A stretch of DNA of 64,000 bases. Source: Streptomyces pristinaespiralis (GTDB taxonomy: Bacteria > Actinomycetota > Actinomycetes > Streptomycetales > Streptomycetaceae). Positions 35,151 through 42,910 of the stretch are shown here, in pieces. Each line of letters begins with the position of its first letter. Positions within the stretch are counted from its first letter, which is position 1. The stretch is from positions 2,294,001 through 2,358,000 of the forward strand of contig NZ_CP011340.1 of NCBI RefSeq assembly GCF_001278075.1, given 5' to 3'. Both the position numbers and the translations under genes were made by a program. The notes below the pieces were generated by a model. It was not told the origin of the DNA, ran no database searches, and saw only the letters and a list, made by a program, of their open reading frames with translations.

Positions 35151-36100
35151 CGGACAGCCTCCTTCGGCTGGTTGGGGACGTCGCTGCCGGTCAGGGCGAA
35201 GAACACGTCGTCGAGGTCGGGGGTGTGCACGGTCAGTTCGTCCGCCTCGATGCCGGCCGAGTCCAGCCGGTCGAGGATCGACCGCAGCTCGCGTTGGCTG
35301 CCGTCGCCGGGGATCCGCAACGACAGGGCCTCGTCGTCCCGGGTGACATCGCGCAGGACGGACGCGGCGGACCGGTACGCGGCCGGGTCGGTGAAGCGGA
35401 GCCGGACATGCCCGCCCGGGATCAGCCGCTTCAACTCGTCGGCGCTTCCCTCTGCGACGATCCTGCCGCCGTTGAGCACAGCGATGCGGTCGGCGAGTTC
35501 GTCGGCCTCTTCGAGGTACTGGGTGGTGAGGAAGACGGTGACGCCGCCGGCGACCAGTTCGCGGATGACGCCCCACATGTTGTGGCGTGCCCGCGGGTCG
35601 AGGCCGGTGGTCGGTTCGTCGAGGAAGATGATCCGCGGGTTGCCGACCAGGGTCATGGCGATGTCCAGGCGGCGCTTCATGCCGCCGGAGTAGGTGGAGG
35701 CCGGCTTCTTCGCCGCCTCCACCAGGTCGAACCGTTCCAGCAGTTCGGCGGCGACCCGCCGCCCCTCGGCCCTGGGCAGGTGGTGCAGGTCGGCCATGAG
35801 GAGCATGTTCTCCTCGCCGGTGATCAGCCCGTCGACGGCGGAGAACTGACCGGTGACGCCGATCGCGGCCCGCACCGCCTGCGGTGACGCGGCCAGGTCG
35901 TGACCGGCGACCTCGGCCCGCCCGCCGTCGGCGGTGACGAGCGTGGAGAGGATCTTCACGGCGGTGGTCTTGCCGGCGCCGTTCGGGCCGAGCAGGGCGA
36001 AGACCGTTCCCTCGGGGACGGTCAGGTCGATGCCGTCGAGGACGGTCCTGTCGCCGTAGGACTTGTGCAGACCGTGCGCCGCGATGGCCGGTGTGGTCAT
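35147..36100 (-). CDS. ABC transporter ATP-binding protein (DrrA-like)
   Basis: 317-aa ATPase of the DrrA subfamily. Walker A GPNGAGKT, signature YSGGMKRRLDIAM, Walker B IIFLDEPTTGLDPRAR and the switch region VFLTTQYLEEAD are intact. The C-terminal extension (about residues 225-317) is typical of drug-resistance ABC ATPases. Start ATG 36100 with AAGGAG at 8 nt. The DUF4097 gene lies 36 bp upstream in the same direction, so three genes probably form an operon. Confidence 0.92.
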   Translation of the reverse strand: MTTPAIAAHGLHKSYGDRTVLDGIDLTVPEGTVFALLGPNGAGKTTAVKILSTLVTADGGRAEVAGHDLAASPQAVRAAIGVTGQFSAVDGLITGEENMLLMADLHHLPRAEGRRVAAELLERFDLVEAAKKPASTYSGGMKRRLDIAMTLVGNPRIIFLDEPTTGLDPRARHNMWGVIRELVAGGVTVFLTTQYLEEADELADRIAVLNGGRIVAEGSADELKRLIPGGHVRLRFTDPAAYRSAASVLRDVTRDDEALSLRIPGDGSQRELRSILDRLDSAGIEADELTVHTPDLDDVFFALTGSDVPNQPKEAVR

Positions 36101-36136
36101 GAGGGTGCTCCTTCGAAGCGGGTCAAGGGCTGCGGA

Positions 36137-36805
36137 TCAGAGGCTGCGGGCGGTGATGTCGCCGTAGGAGGTCGTCGCGTGGATGTTCAGAGCGGCGACG
36201 CCACCGTTGTTCTTCAGGGCGTTGCTGATCCGGCCGTGGCCCGTGCCGGCGTCCAGCGTGGCGGAGACGTCGTGGGCGGCGTCGACCGAGATGTCGCCGT
36301 ACTCGGTGCGCAGGGTGAGGGTGCCGTGGGCGGCCTCGTTGATGCGGATGTGGCCCTTCTGGGTGCTGATGTCGGCGGGGCCGCCCAGCCGGCCGATGGT
36401 GACGTCGCCGGCGTGGGCGGTGACGCGGACGCTTGCGGCCTCGTCGAGCTTGATGTCGCCGTGCGCGCCGTCGAGGGCGACGTCGCCGAACCGTCCGACG
36501 CCACGGAACTCGGCGGCGGCCGCCGTCGCCTCGATGCGGGAGCCGGCGGGCAGTTGGACGGTGACCTCGATGGATCCGGACGGGCCGAGGTACTGCTTCC
36601 TCGCCGCCGGGGCCGCGATCCGCAGCACGCCGTCGGCGTAGGCGACGGTGGCCTGCTCCGCGGCCTTCACGTCGCGGCTCTTGGCGGTGTCCGCGGGCAG
36701 GACCTCGACCGTGGTGTCGGTCCGGTCGGCGGCGATGAACTGCACGCGTCCCGCGGGGATGTCGATGACGGCGGAGACGGGGGCGGGGGTGTCGAACTTC
36801 TGCAT
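36137..36805 (-). CDS. DUF4097 beta-helix-like protein
   Basis: 222-aa protein without signal peptide or membrane segment. It is made of repeated short strands with VDVSA/DISTQKGHIRI-like units (for example AGDVTIGRLGGPADIST, YGDISVDAAHDVSATLDAG), typical of DUF4097 proteins, which fold as parallel beta stacks. Function unknown; such proteins are frequently linked to DrrAB-like exporters and MarR or PadR regulators. Start ATG 36805 with AAGGAG upstream. It is first in the exporter operon and divergent from the MarR-like regulator. Confidence 0.85.
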   Translation of the reverse strand: MQKFDTPAPVSAVIDIPAGRVQFIAADRTDTTVEVLPADTAKSRDVKAAEQATVAYADGVLRIAAPAARKQYLGPSGSIEVTVQLPAGSRIEATAAAAEFRGVGRFGDVALDGAHGDIKLDEAASVRVTAHAGDVTIGRLGGPADISTQKGHIRINEAAHGTLTLRTEYGDISVDAAHDVSATLDAGTGHGRISNALKNNGGVAALNIHATTSYGDITARSL

Positions 36806-36851
36806 CGTGCTCTCCTTCGGTGCTTCTTGTTTCTGACACCGGAAACGCTAC

Positions 36852-36972
36852 GTTGCGTTCACAGGAGCGGCAACTACCTTGTTGCACTCAACCCGCATCG
36901 CAGCAGCTCAACGGCCCAATTTCGTTGCAACGGCTTTACTTGGAACGCAACGAACGCGACGCTCTTCGTTGC
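36852..36972. promoter_or_regulatory. Array of GTTGC/GCAAC operator sites
   Basis: The 236-bp gap between the DUF4097 and regulator genes contains six copies of GTTGC or GCAAC: 36852, 36870, 36881, 36924 (a full palindrome GTTGCAAC at 36924-36931), 36947 and 36968. One pair also forms GTTG-N4-CAAC. The spacings suit cooperative binding of a MarR-type or IS30-HTH regulator to control both divergent promoters. Confidence 0.65.
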
Positions 36973-37041
36973 ATTGGATGGAGAGTGAACGCTATGCTGC
37001 GGTCATCGGAAGACCCGCGAAGCAGCCTGAAGGAGACCGCG

Positions 37042-37797
37042 ATGCCGGGAGGCAGGCTCACCCAGCAGGAACGCCAGCAGATCGCGCTGGGACTGGCCGA
37101 CGGCCTCGCCTACGCGGAGATCGCCAGACGCCTCGACCGCCCCACCTCCACGATCACCCGAGAGGTGATGCGTAACGGCGGCCCCACTGCCTACCGTGCC
37201 GACCTGGCCCACCGCGCCACCGAGCGCCGCACCCACCGGCGCAGACAGGGCACCCGCCCCGGGGCGGACGGGCCCGGGCAGACAAACGGGCGCGACGCCG
37301 AGGCCGTGCGTGAGTACGAGGAGACGTTCACGACCCTCCTCATGCAGCAGGGCCTGCCCAAGATGACCTCCCGGGTCCTGGTCTCCCTCTACACCAGCGA
37401 CGCGGGCAGCCTCACCGCGTCCGAACTCGTCCAGCACCTCCGGGTCAGCCCGGCGTCCATCTCCAAAGCCGTCGCGTTCCTCGAGAGCCAGGGCCTCATC
37501 CGCCGGGAACGCGACGAACGCCGCCGCGAGCGCTACATCGCCGACGACGACGTCTGGTACCAAGGAATGGTCTCCGCAGCCCGTACGCACGCCCAACTCG
37601 CCGAAACCGCACGGCAGGGCGTCAGCCTCCTCGGCCCCGACAGCCCGGCCGCCGTCCGCCTCGAGAACATCGCCCGCTTCGTCGACTTCGTCGGCGAAAG
37701 CATGATCCGCGCCGCCGAACAGGCCCGCGAAGTCCTCCACACCAAGGCCGAACCCGCCGCAGCCACCACTGCCGAACCGACGCCGGACGGCGGCTAG
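37042..37797 (+). CDS. GbsR/MarR regulator with N-terminal IS30-type HTH
   Basis: 251-aa regulator. Residues about 5-60 have the IS30-transposase-like HTH: RLTQQERQQIALGLADGL, AEIARRLDRPTSTITREV, followed by an Arg-rich RATERRTHRRRQ. From about residue 90, a MarR/GbsR-type winged helix: GLPKMTSRVLVSLYTSDAG, LTASELVQHLRVSPASISKAVAFLESQGLIRRERDERR (shown in parts). So two DNA-binding modules are fused. ATG 37042 has AAGGAG 6 nt upstream; an upstream in-frame ATG at 36994 lacks one. Divergent from the exporter operon and presumably its repressor. Confidence 0.85.
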   Translation: MPGGRLTQQERQQIALGLADGLAYAEIARRLDRPTSTITREVMRNGGPTAYRADLAHRATERRTHRRRQGTRPGADGPGQTNGRDAEAVREYEETFTTLLMQQGLPKMTSRVLVSLYTSDAGSLTASELVQHLRVSPASISKAVAFLESQGLIRRERDERRRERYIADDDVWYQGMVSAARTHAQLAETARQGVSLLGPDSPAAVRLENIARFVDFVGESMIRAAEQAREVLHTKAEPAAATTAEPTPDGG

Positions 37798-37806
37798 GGC
37801 TCATAC

Positions 37807-37857
37807 GGTGCAGACCCCGGCCCTGCACCGCTGCCTGCGCCGGCGCAACGCCGGCGC
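37807..37857 (+). terminator. Two hairpins after the MarR-like gene
   Basis: GGTGCAG...CTGCACC (37807-37829) followed by GCGCCGGCG-CAA-CGCCGGCGC (37837-37857). They start 9 bp after the stop codon and together make a convincing terminator. The rest of the gap up to 38058 shows nothing. Confidence 0.7.
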
Positions 37858-38057
37858 GCCCGCCCCCCGACAGGGCGTGGCCTCGCCGCTCGTCGGGCCG
37901 GGCGGCGGCGACATCGCTGCACCGCTCTTCATCGGGACGGCGGGCTGGTCCCTGATCGCTGTGCTCGCACACACCCCGGGCGACGCACAACCGCCGCGCT
38001 CGCCCGGCACCTCGTCCACGACATGGAATGGGGACCAGCTGCGCGGGCGGCCGGGCT

Positions 38058-38681
38058 TCATCCGCGCTGCGAGAGGGCCTGCGCGGGAAGCGGTTCCTGT
38101 TCCCTGGTGGTCCGGACCCGGGCCTCGGTCACGGCTCGACGAAGGAGCCGGGACAGGCGCTGGTCGGCGTCGGGGGCGGAGAGCAGGACGCGCAGGGCGT
38201 GTTCGAGAGCGTGGTGGCCGGGGCCGTGCCACCACAGCATGTCGGCGATGCGGGCCGGTGCCGTCGAGGTACGGGCCCGGGCGAGCCGCCGGGCCCGGGC
38301 GTGGCAGGCCGCGCTGCGGCATTCAAGGCGCCGAGAGCCGGGCCGCACGCGACGGGCGGCGTCCACCACCGTGCCCACCAGCAAGGGACCGTAAGCGCGG
38401 TCGGCAGGCCCCGCGTCGGCGAGATCGGCGGCCAGTGGCCACAGGGCCCGGCGGGTGGCGTCGTCGACGGAGTCGTTGACCGCACGGGCGAGCGCGGCGA
38501 GTACCGGATGGGTGCCGGGCGGGCGGTCGGTGAAGCGGCCGGTGGCCAGCAGGGAGGCCGCCTCCATGAGGCAGGCGCCGTCGTCGGGGTGCAGATGGGC
38601 GAAGCGGCCCGGCACGGGGAGGCCGTCGGGGACTTCGGCACGTGGTGGCCTGCCCGGCTCGGGAGCGGGTGGGGTGGGCAT
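38058..38681 (-). CDS. Unknown protein downstream of the phosphate transporter gene
   Basis: 207-aa soluble, helix-rich protein with no recognised catalytic motif. It has several Asp/Glu-rich helices, a Cys-His cluster (RLECRSAACHARARRLARA) and WHGPGHHALEHALRVLL. It lies 18 bp downstream of the PiT gene in the same direction with a GGAGG-like site before ATG 38681, so the two are probably one transcript. A PhoU-like regulatory role would suit the context, but the sequence does not look like PhoU. Confidence 0.6.
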   Translation of the reverse strand: MPTPPAPEPGRPPRAEVPDGLPVPGRFAHLHPDDGACLMEAASLLATGRFTDRPPGTHPVLAALARAVNDSVDDATRRALWPLAADLADAGPADRAYGPLLVGTVVDAARRVRPGSRRLECRSAACHARARRLARARTSTAPARIADMLWWHGPGHHALEHALRVLLSAPDADQRLSRLLRRAVTEARVRTTREQEPLPAQALSQRG

Positions 38682-38699
38682 CGTGGGCCTCCGCTGAGG

Positions 38700-39698
38700 T
38701 CACAGACCGGTGATGGCGTGCAGGATCAGATAGAGGGCGGCGGCGGGCAGCCCGGCTCCGGGAAAGGTGAGGATCCACGCGATGCCGATGGAACGGGCCA
38801 CCTGCCAGCGCACGGCCTTGATGCGCCGGGTCGCGCCGGCGCCCAGGATGGCCGCGGTGATCGTCTGGGTGGTGGAGATCGGGGCCTTGAACACGAACGC
38901 GGTGGTGTAGAGGACGGCCGTGGCGGCGGTCTCGGCGGCGAAGCCGCGCGGCGGATCGAGGTGCACGATGCGCCGGCCGAGGGTGGTGATGATGCGGCGC
39001 CCACCGGTGTAGGTACCGGCGGCCATCGCCGCGGCCACGGCCGCGATCACCCACAGGGGTACGGAGAAGTCGTCCTGCCATCCCGCCGTGACCATGGCGA
39101 GGACGATGACGCCCATGGTCTTCTGCGCGTCCTGCAGCCCGTGCCCGAGACCCATGGCGGCGGCTGACACGGTCTGCGCCGCGCGGAAGCGGCGGGTGAC
39201 GGGGCGCGGGGCGGAGCGGCGGAACGCCCACAGAATGATCGTGTGCAGGCTGTAGCCCAGGGCCACACCGACCAGCGGGGACAGCAGCATGGGCAGAAGG
39301 ACCTTGTCCACGATCCCGGTCCAATGCACGGTTGCGGAGGCGGCGAGGGCGGCACCGACCAGTCCGCCGATCAGGGCGTGGGAGGACGAGGTCGGCAGAC
39401 CCCGCCACCAGGTGAAGATGTTCCAGCCGATCGCGCCGACGAGCGCGCACAGCACCAGCAACAGGCCCGACAGTTCCTCAGGTGCACCGATGATGCCGCT
39501 GCCGACGGTCTTGGCCACCTCCGTGCCCAGGAAGGCGCCGAGGAAGTTCACCACGGCGGCCATGGCCAAGGCGGTCCGGGGCGTGAGGGCGCGGGTGGAG
39601 ATGGAGGTGGCGATCGCGTTCGCGGCGTCGTGGAAGCCGTTGGTGAAGTCGAACGTCAGCCCCACGACGATGATCAGCAGCACAAGCGTGAGCTCCAT
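38700..39698 (-). CDS. pit: PiT-family inorganic phosphate transporter
   Basis: 332-aa integral membrane transporter. The two PiT signatures are visible: FDFTNGFHDAANAIATSISTRAL-like text near the N-terminus and GLGHGLQDAQKTMG in the second half; about ten membrane segments can be read. PiT proteins import metal-phosphate using the proton gradient at moderate or high phosphate. The central hydrophilic loop is of normal size. Start ATG 39698 with an AAAGG-type site 8-10 nt upstream. No PHO box is obvious in front. Confidence 0.9.
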   Translation of the reverse strand: MELTLVLLIIVVGLTFDFTNGFHDAANAIATSISTRALTPRTALAMAAVVNFLGAFLGTEVAKTVGSGIIGAPEELSGLLLVLCALVGAIGWNIFTWWRGLPTSSSHALIGGLVGAALAASATVHWTGIVDKVLLPMLLSPLVGVALGYSLHTIILWAFRRSAPRPVTRRFRAAQTVSAAAMGLGHGLQDAQKTMGVIVLAMVTAGWQDDFSVPLWVIAAVAAAMAAGTYTGGRRIITTLGRRIVHLDPPRGFAAETAATAVLYTTAFVFKAPISTTQTITAAILGAGATRRIKAVRWQVARSIGIAWILTFPGAGLPAAALYLILHAITGL

Positions 39699-40151
39699 GG
39701 CCGGACACCTTTCGCCACGCACACGGTCCCGGACTGCCCCAGGCGCCCTCTCTCCATCGTGCAGCGAAACCCCCGCGGGTTCAGGGCACGGACACGCACA
39801 CGGCCGCTGAAGGTCTCCCCTGCTCGGACCGGAGGCCGGCCGGTACGCGCTGCGGCCGCTCCCGCCCGCTCGTCCTGCCGCACGGGCACCGGCCGGGGGT
39901 CCCGCGGGGTCCGTTCCGTGATCGCCCTCGATGCCTCGTCCGCCTCCGTCCGCCGTCCGCGCTCGAGACAGGACGAGCACCGGCGGCCGCGGCTCACACC
40001 GATCGCCGCTCGCCCTCACGGCCGCATCGTCGGGGCATGCGCCAGGGGGCTTCGGCCCAGACCGAAAGGGCGCGCGGATTTCCCCACGGGTCGGCAAGCT
40101 GCGGTGCAGGGCCGAACCTGGCCGGAGCGCAGCGTCAGAAGGGACCCACGG
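39699..40151. other. Intergenic region between pit and the DUF2690 gene
   Basis: About 450 bp with no supported gene; open frames are Arg/Pro-rich with irregular third positions. It should hold two divergent promoters. I looked for PHO-box repeats (GTTCACC type) and did not find them. Confidence 0.45.
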
Positions 40152-40658
40152 ATGCTCGACCTGAACAGCGGCCGCCGCAAGACGCCGGCCATGGTGTTCG
40201 CCGCAGCCGTCTGCGTGACAGGTCTCATGGTCACAGGCGCCTCTCCCGCCCATGCCGCCGGCCCTTACGACGGTGCGGACCCGGCTGCCACAGGCTGCTC
40301 CTCCAACGCCAGGACCCTCGCCTCCGCGCCCCTCTACCGGCCGGGCTCGACCAGCCAGGTCGGCACCATCGAGATGCGCTACAGCAACACCTGCATGACC
40401 CAGTGGATCCGCGTCCACTCCAGCATCAGTATCTGCAGCCCTCACCCATGTCGCAACGACGCGCAGATCACCCGCCCCGCCGGCGTGGACGGTCCAGCCC
40501 TGACGGTGGGCCGCGGCAACGTGGCCGCCGGTGAGCCCTACCAATGGAGCTTGATGGTCCATACCCCCAACACCCGCTCCTGCGGGACCGGTTACGCCGA
40601 TACCGGCGTCACCCTTGCCTACCCCTACGGCGAACCGGGCCGCCAGATCTGCGGTTGA
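40152..40658 (+). CDS. Secreted DUF2690 protein
   Basis: 168-aa exported protein. A signal peptide (MVFAAAVCVTGLMVTGASPAHA, cleavage after AHA) leads to the DUF2690 pattern: YDGADPAATGCSS, TLASAPLY, VGTIEMRYSNTCMTQWIRV. Six or more Cys in the mature part suggest disulphides. Function unknown; secreted DUF2690 proteins are common in Streptomyces. ATG 40152 with AAGGGA upstream. Confidence 0.8.
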   Translation: MLDLNSGRRKTPAMVFAAAVCVTGLMVTGASPAHAAGPYDGADPAATGCSSNARTLASAPLYRPGSTSQVGTIEMRYSNTCMTQWIRVHSSISICSPHPCRNDAQITRPAGVDGPALTVGRGNVAAGEPYQWSLMVHTPNTRSCGTGYADTGVTLAYPYGEPGRQICG

Positions 40659-40831
40659 GCCTCGCTGACCCGCTTCTCCGGTGGCTGCCCACGTCCACCC
40701 GCGAGCCGGGCCGGCCGCAGGGCTTGATCATCGCCCCGCATCCAGCGGACGTGCCTGCGCCCAGGACGTCACGAGCATCTTCAGCGCGGCCACCGCGACC
40801 AAGGTGGCGACCGAACCAGGGGGACACCGCC

Positions 40832-41755
40832 ATGTGGCGCATGCGCATGCTCACCGCCGCGAGTACCGCACTGGCCGCCGCGGTACTCGTCGTGACGGGA
40901 TGCACGGACGGCAAGGCCCCGCAGAAGCAGCGTGTCTCCGCCACGGCGGAGCGGATGAGGCCGCTGACGGACGCGGAGACACTGCGGATAGCGGACGCCC
41001 AGCAGCGGTTGATAGGCCGCTGCATGGCAGGCAAGGGATTCGAGTACTGGGAAGCGGAGCGGCTGAGTCTGCGCGAGAGCCGCACTCTCGGCTATGTGGC
41101 GGACGATGTCGAATGGGCTCGCGAGTACGGTTACGGCAGCCGTATCCACGCCAAGGCGGACATGGCGCGCAAGAACAACCGCAACGCCGCCTACCGCGCC
41201 ACCCTGCCCTCCGAGCGGCGGACGGCCTACGACCTGGCTCTCGACGAAGGGCCGGGCGCACCCCGGATGTCCGTCCGGCTGCCCTCCGGCGGCGTCGTCG
41301 GCAAGCGGGTGGGCGGCTGCGTCGCCGACTCGGAGAAGCAGCTGTACGGGGACCTCGAGGCATGGTTCCGTGCGGACAAGATCGCCGGAAGCGCCGGCCG
41401 CCTCTACATACCGAAGGTCCTGGCCGACAAGGAGTTCACGGCCGGGCTGGCGGCCTGGTCGCGGTGTCTGCGGCGCGCGGGCCACACCTACGCGAACCCG
41501 GGAGACGCCCGCGACGCGGCGCTGCTGAACAAGCTCGGGACAGCCCCGGGCAAGGCCTTCGAAGCCGAGCGCGCACTCGCGGTGGCGGACGCCACCTGTG
41601 CCCGCTCGGTGAAGCTCCGGTCGATCGGCCAGGAGCGTGAGAAGCACTACGTGAACCAGCTCGACGGCGTCCACCGCGAAGCCCTCGACACCCGGGCGCG
41701 CCTGCAGCACCGGGCGCTGGAAGTCGCCAAGGAGATCGTCGGGCCGCGGGCCTGA
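40832..41755 (+). CDS. Secreted lipoprotein of unknown function
   Basis: 307-aa lipoprotein. The signal ends in a lipobox VVTGC (Cys27 or so), after which comes a helical, charged body with repeated Cys positions (IGRCMAGKGFEYW, VGGCVADSEKQLYGDLEAWF, LRRAGHTYANPGDARDAALLN). The C-terminal half (AFEAERALAVADATCA, HREALDTRARLQHRALE) is long helices. The pattern is common in Streptomyces extracytoplasmic proteins without a named domain. Start ATG 40832 with GGGGGA upstream. Confidence 0.75.
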   Translation: MWRMRMLTAASTALAAAVLVVTGCTDGKAPQKQRVSATAERMRPLTDAETLRIADAQQRLIGRCMAGKGFEYWEAERLSLRESRTLGYVADDVEWAREYGYGSRIHAKADMARKNNRNAAYRATLPSERRTAYDLALDEGPGAPRMSVRLPSGGVVGKRVGGCVADSEKQLYGDLEAWFRADKIAGSAGRLYIPKVLADKEFTAGLAAWSRCLRRAGHTYANPGDARDAALLNKLGTAPGKAFEAERALAVADATCARSVKLRSIGQEREKHYVNQLDGVHREALDTRARLQHRALEVAKEIVGPRA

Positions 41756-41862
41756 CCGTCCGGTCACAAGGGCTGACCGGCCCCCGGCCTCTTACACACC
41801 TCCGCGGGTCCGGTACCCGCGGACCGGCCATGCCCCCACCGGGCATCCACGAAGGAGTACAC

Positions 41863-42336
41863 ATGCGCAAGCTGGGCACCCTCGTCACGTCCCTGGGCCT
41901 GCTGGCCCTCGGCGCGGCCTTCCCCTCCACGGCCCAGGCGGCTCCGCAGCAGGGGTACTACTGCGACCAGACATGGAGCCAGACCGGCCGTGACGGCTAC
42001 GTGCGGGCCTGGAGCGGCTTCGACTGCACGGGCACTCTGCTGGGAGCGGCTTACGACAACGACCTCAGCTGGGGCGACCAGGGAGGTGCCTTCCAGAACC
42101 GGGACGCGTACGAGGTCAAGTCCGTGATGAACAACGGCTATGTGGGCGGCAGGGACGTCGTCGCCTTCTACGAGATCCACAACAGCGGTGCCAGCTACGT
42201 CTGTCTCTCCCCCTACGAGCTGTACGCGGACGACATCACCGACAACCACTTCACGAGCGGCGCCCCCGTGAATCACATCGCGTTCCACCGGTGGATGACC
42301 GCTGCCGATTGCGCGGGCAACAGCTGGTTGACCTGA
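41863..42336 (+). CDS. Small secreted protein, peptidase-inhibitor I36/crystallin-like
   Basis: 157-aa exported protein. Signal peptide with core LVTSLGLLALGAAF and a cleavage site TAQAAP (about residue 26). The mature part, YYCDQTWSQTGRDGYVRAW, CTGTLLGAAYDND, and VKSVMNNGYVGGRDVVAFYE, resembles the beta/gamma-crystallin-like fold of I36 metalloprotease inhibitors. Four to five Cys may pair. ATG 41863 with GAAGGAG upstream. A perfect 16-bp terminator follows directly. Confidence 0.7.
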   Translation: MRKLGTLVTSLGLLALGAAFPSTAQAAPQQGYYCDQTWSQTGRDGYVRAWSGFDCTGTLLGAAYDNDLSWGDQGGAFQNRDAYEVKSVMNNGYVGGRDVVAFYEIHNSGASYVCLSPYELYADDITDNHFTSGAPVNHIAFHRWMTAADCAGNSWLT

Positions 42337-42347
42337 ACCGCCGGCCT

Positions 42348-42392
42348 GACGCGGTGTCACCGAGCCGTCCTGCGGTTCGGTGACACCGCGTC
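42348..42392 (+). terminator. Terminator before the exopolysaccharide operon
   Basis: Perfect 16-bp stem GACGCGGTGTCACCGA with its complement at 42377-42392 and a 13-nt loop. It isolates the secreted-protein gene from the long operon to the right. Confidence 0.85.
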
Positions 42393-42790
42393 CCCGCGCC
42401 CGGGCCGGACAGGCTGCCGGAGCGGGCGGTGGCGGCGGGACACCCGCAGGCGGTCACCGGTCGATGGAGCCGGACCCGAAGCTTGAACACAAATTACACA
42501 CATCCCCTCTACACGTCGGCCCCCGATGGTCTAGATTGACCGTGCTTCAGCTGTTCGGACACGAGGCGACCAAAATGATCTATAGGTCCGGCGCTACGTA
42601 AAGCCTGCAGTCCCGACCCCTGCGCCAGACGTTGGGGTGATCGATTCACGGAGCCCGCGAGGGTCCTTGGGTGCGGGGAGCACCCGAGGTTCCGACGGGT
42701 TCCGCGCACCTCGCAAGCCTGGTCGGACACGCGAATCAGCTGTCTCCAGGGTGAGTTGTCCAAGCAGCGCCGGAACAGCCGGAATTCATG
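42393..42790 (+). promoter_or_regulatory. Promoter and long leader of the exopolysaccharide operon
   Basis: An AT-rich island (42485-42600) interrupts the GC bias and contains TTGACC (42536-42541) and a TATAGG (42581-42586), which could be parts of promoters but are not spaced as one. The region from 42600 to the first gene is able to fold into several stems and would be a leader of about 300 nt. It does not match a known riboswitch that I can recognise. Confidence 0.5.
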
Positions 42791-42871
42791 CGCGGGGGCG
42801 GGGGTGCCTCCCAGGGGGAGGAACAGCGCGGCGCGGGGGGCGGGGGTGCCTCCCGGGGGAGAAACAGTGCG
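42791..42871 (+). repeat. Two tandem 40-bp repeats with internal hairpins, in the operon leader
   Basis: Copy A 42791-42830 and copy B 42832-42871 share CGGGGGTGCCTCCC followed by GGGGGAG and AACAG. Each can fold into a short hairpin (CCTCCC with GGGAGG in A; CTCCC with GGGAG in B). The core resembles small GGTGCC-type palindromes dispersed in Streptomyces genomes. Placed 40-120 bp before the first start codon. Confidence 0.75.
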
Positions 42872-42910
42872 AGGTGAACACCTCCAACACTGGCGACCTG
42901 GGGGGGTCCT

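Noticed and set aside
36137..37797. IS30 insertion element because of the transposase-like HTH
   Set aside because: Only the HTH resembles IS30; no DDE catalytic domain or terminal repeats are present, and the rest is a MarR-type regulator.
39699..40151. PHO-box promoter upstream of pit
   Set aside because: No GTTCACC-type direct repeat was found; PiT transporters in Streptomyces are also often not PHO-induced.
42600..42760. Leader of the polysaccharide operon as a c-di-AMP (ydaO) riboswitch
   Set aside because: It has a GGGGTGA and an ATTCACGG, but the order and spacing of conserved ydaO segments could not be matched.
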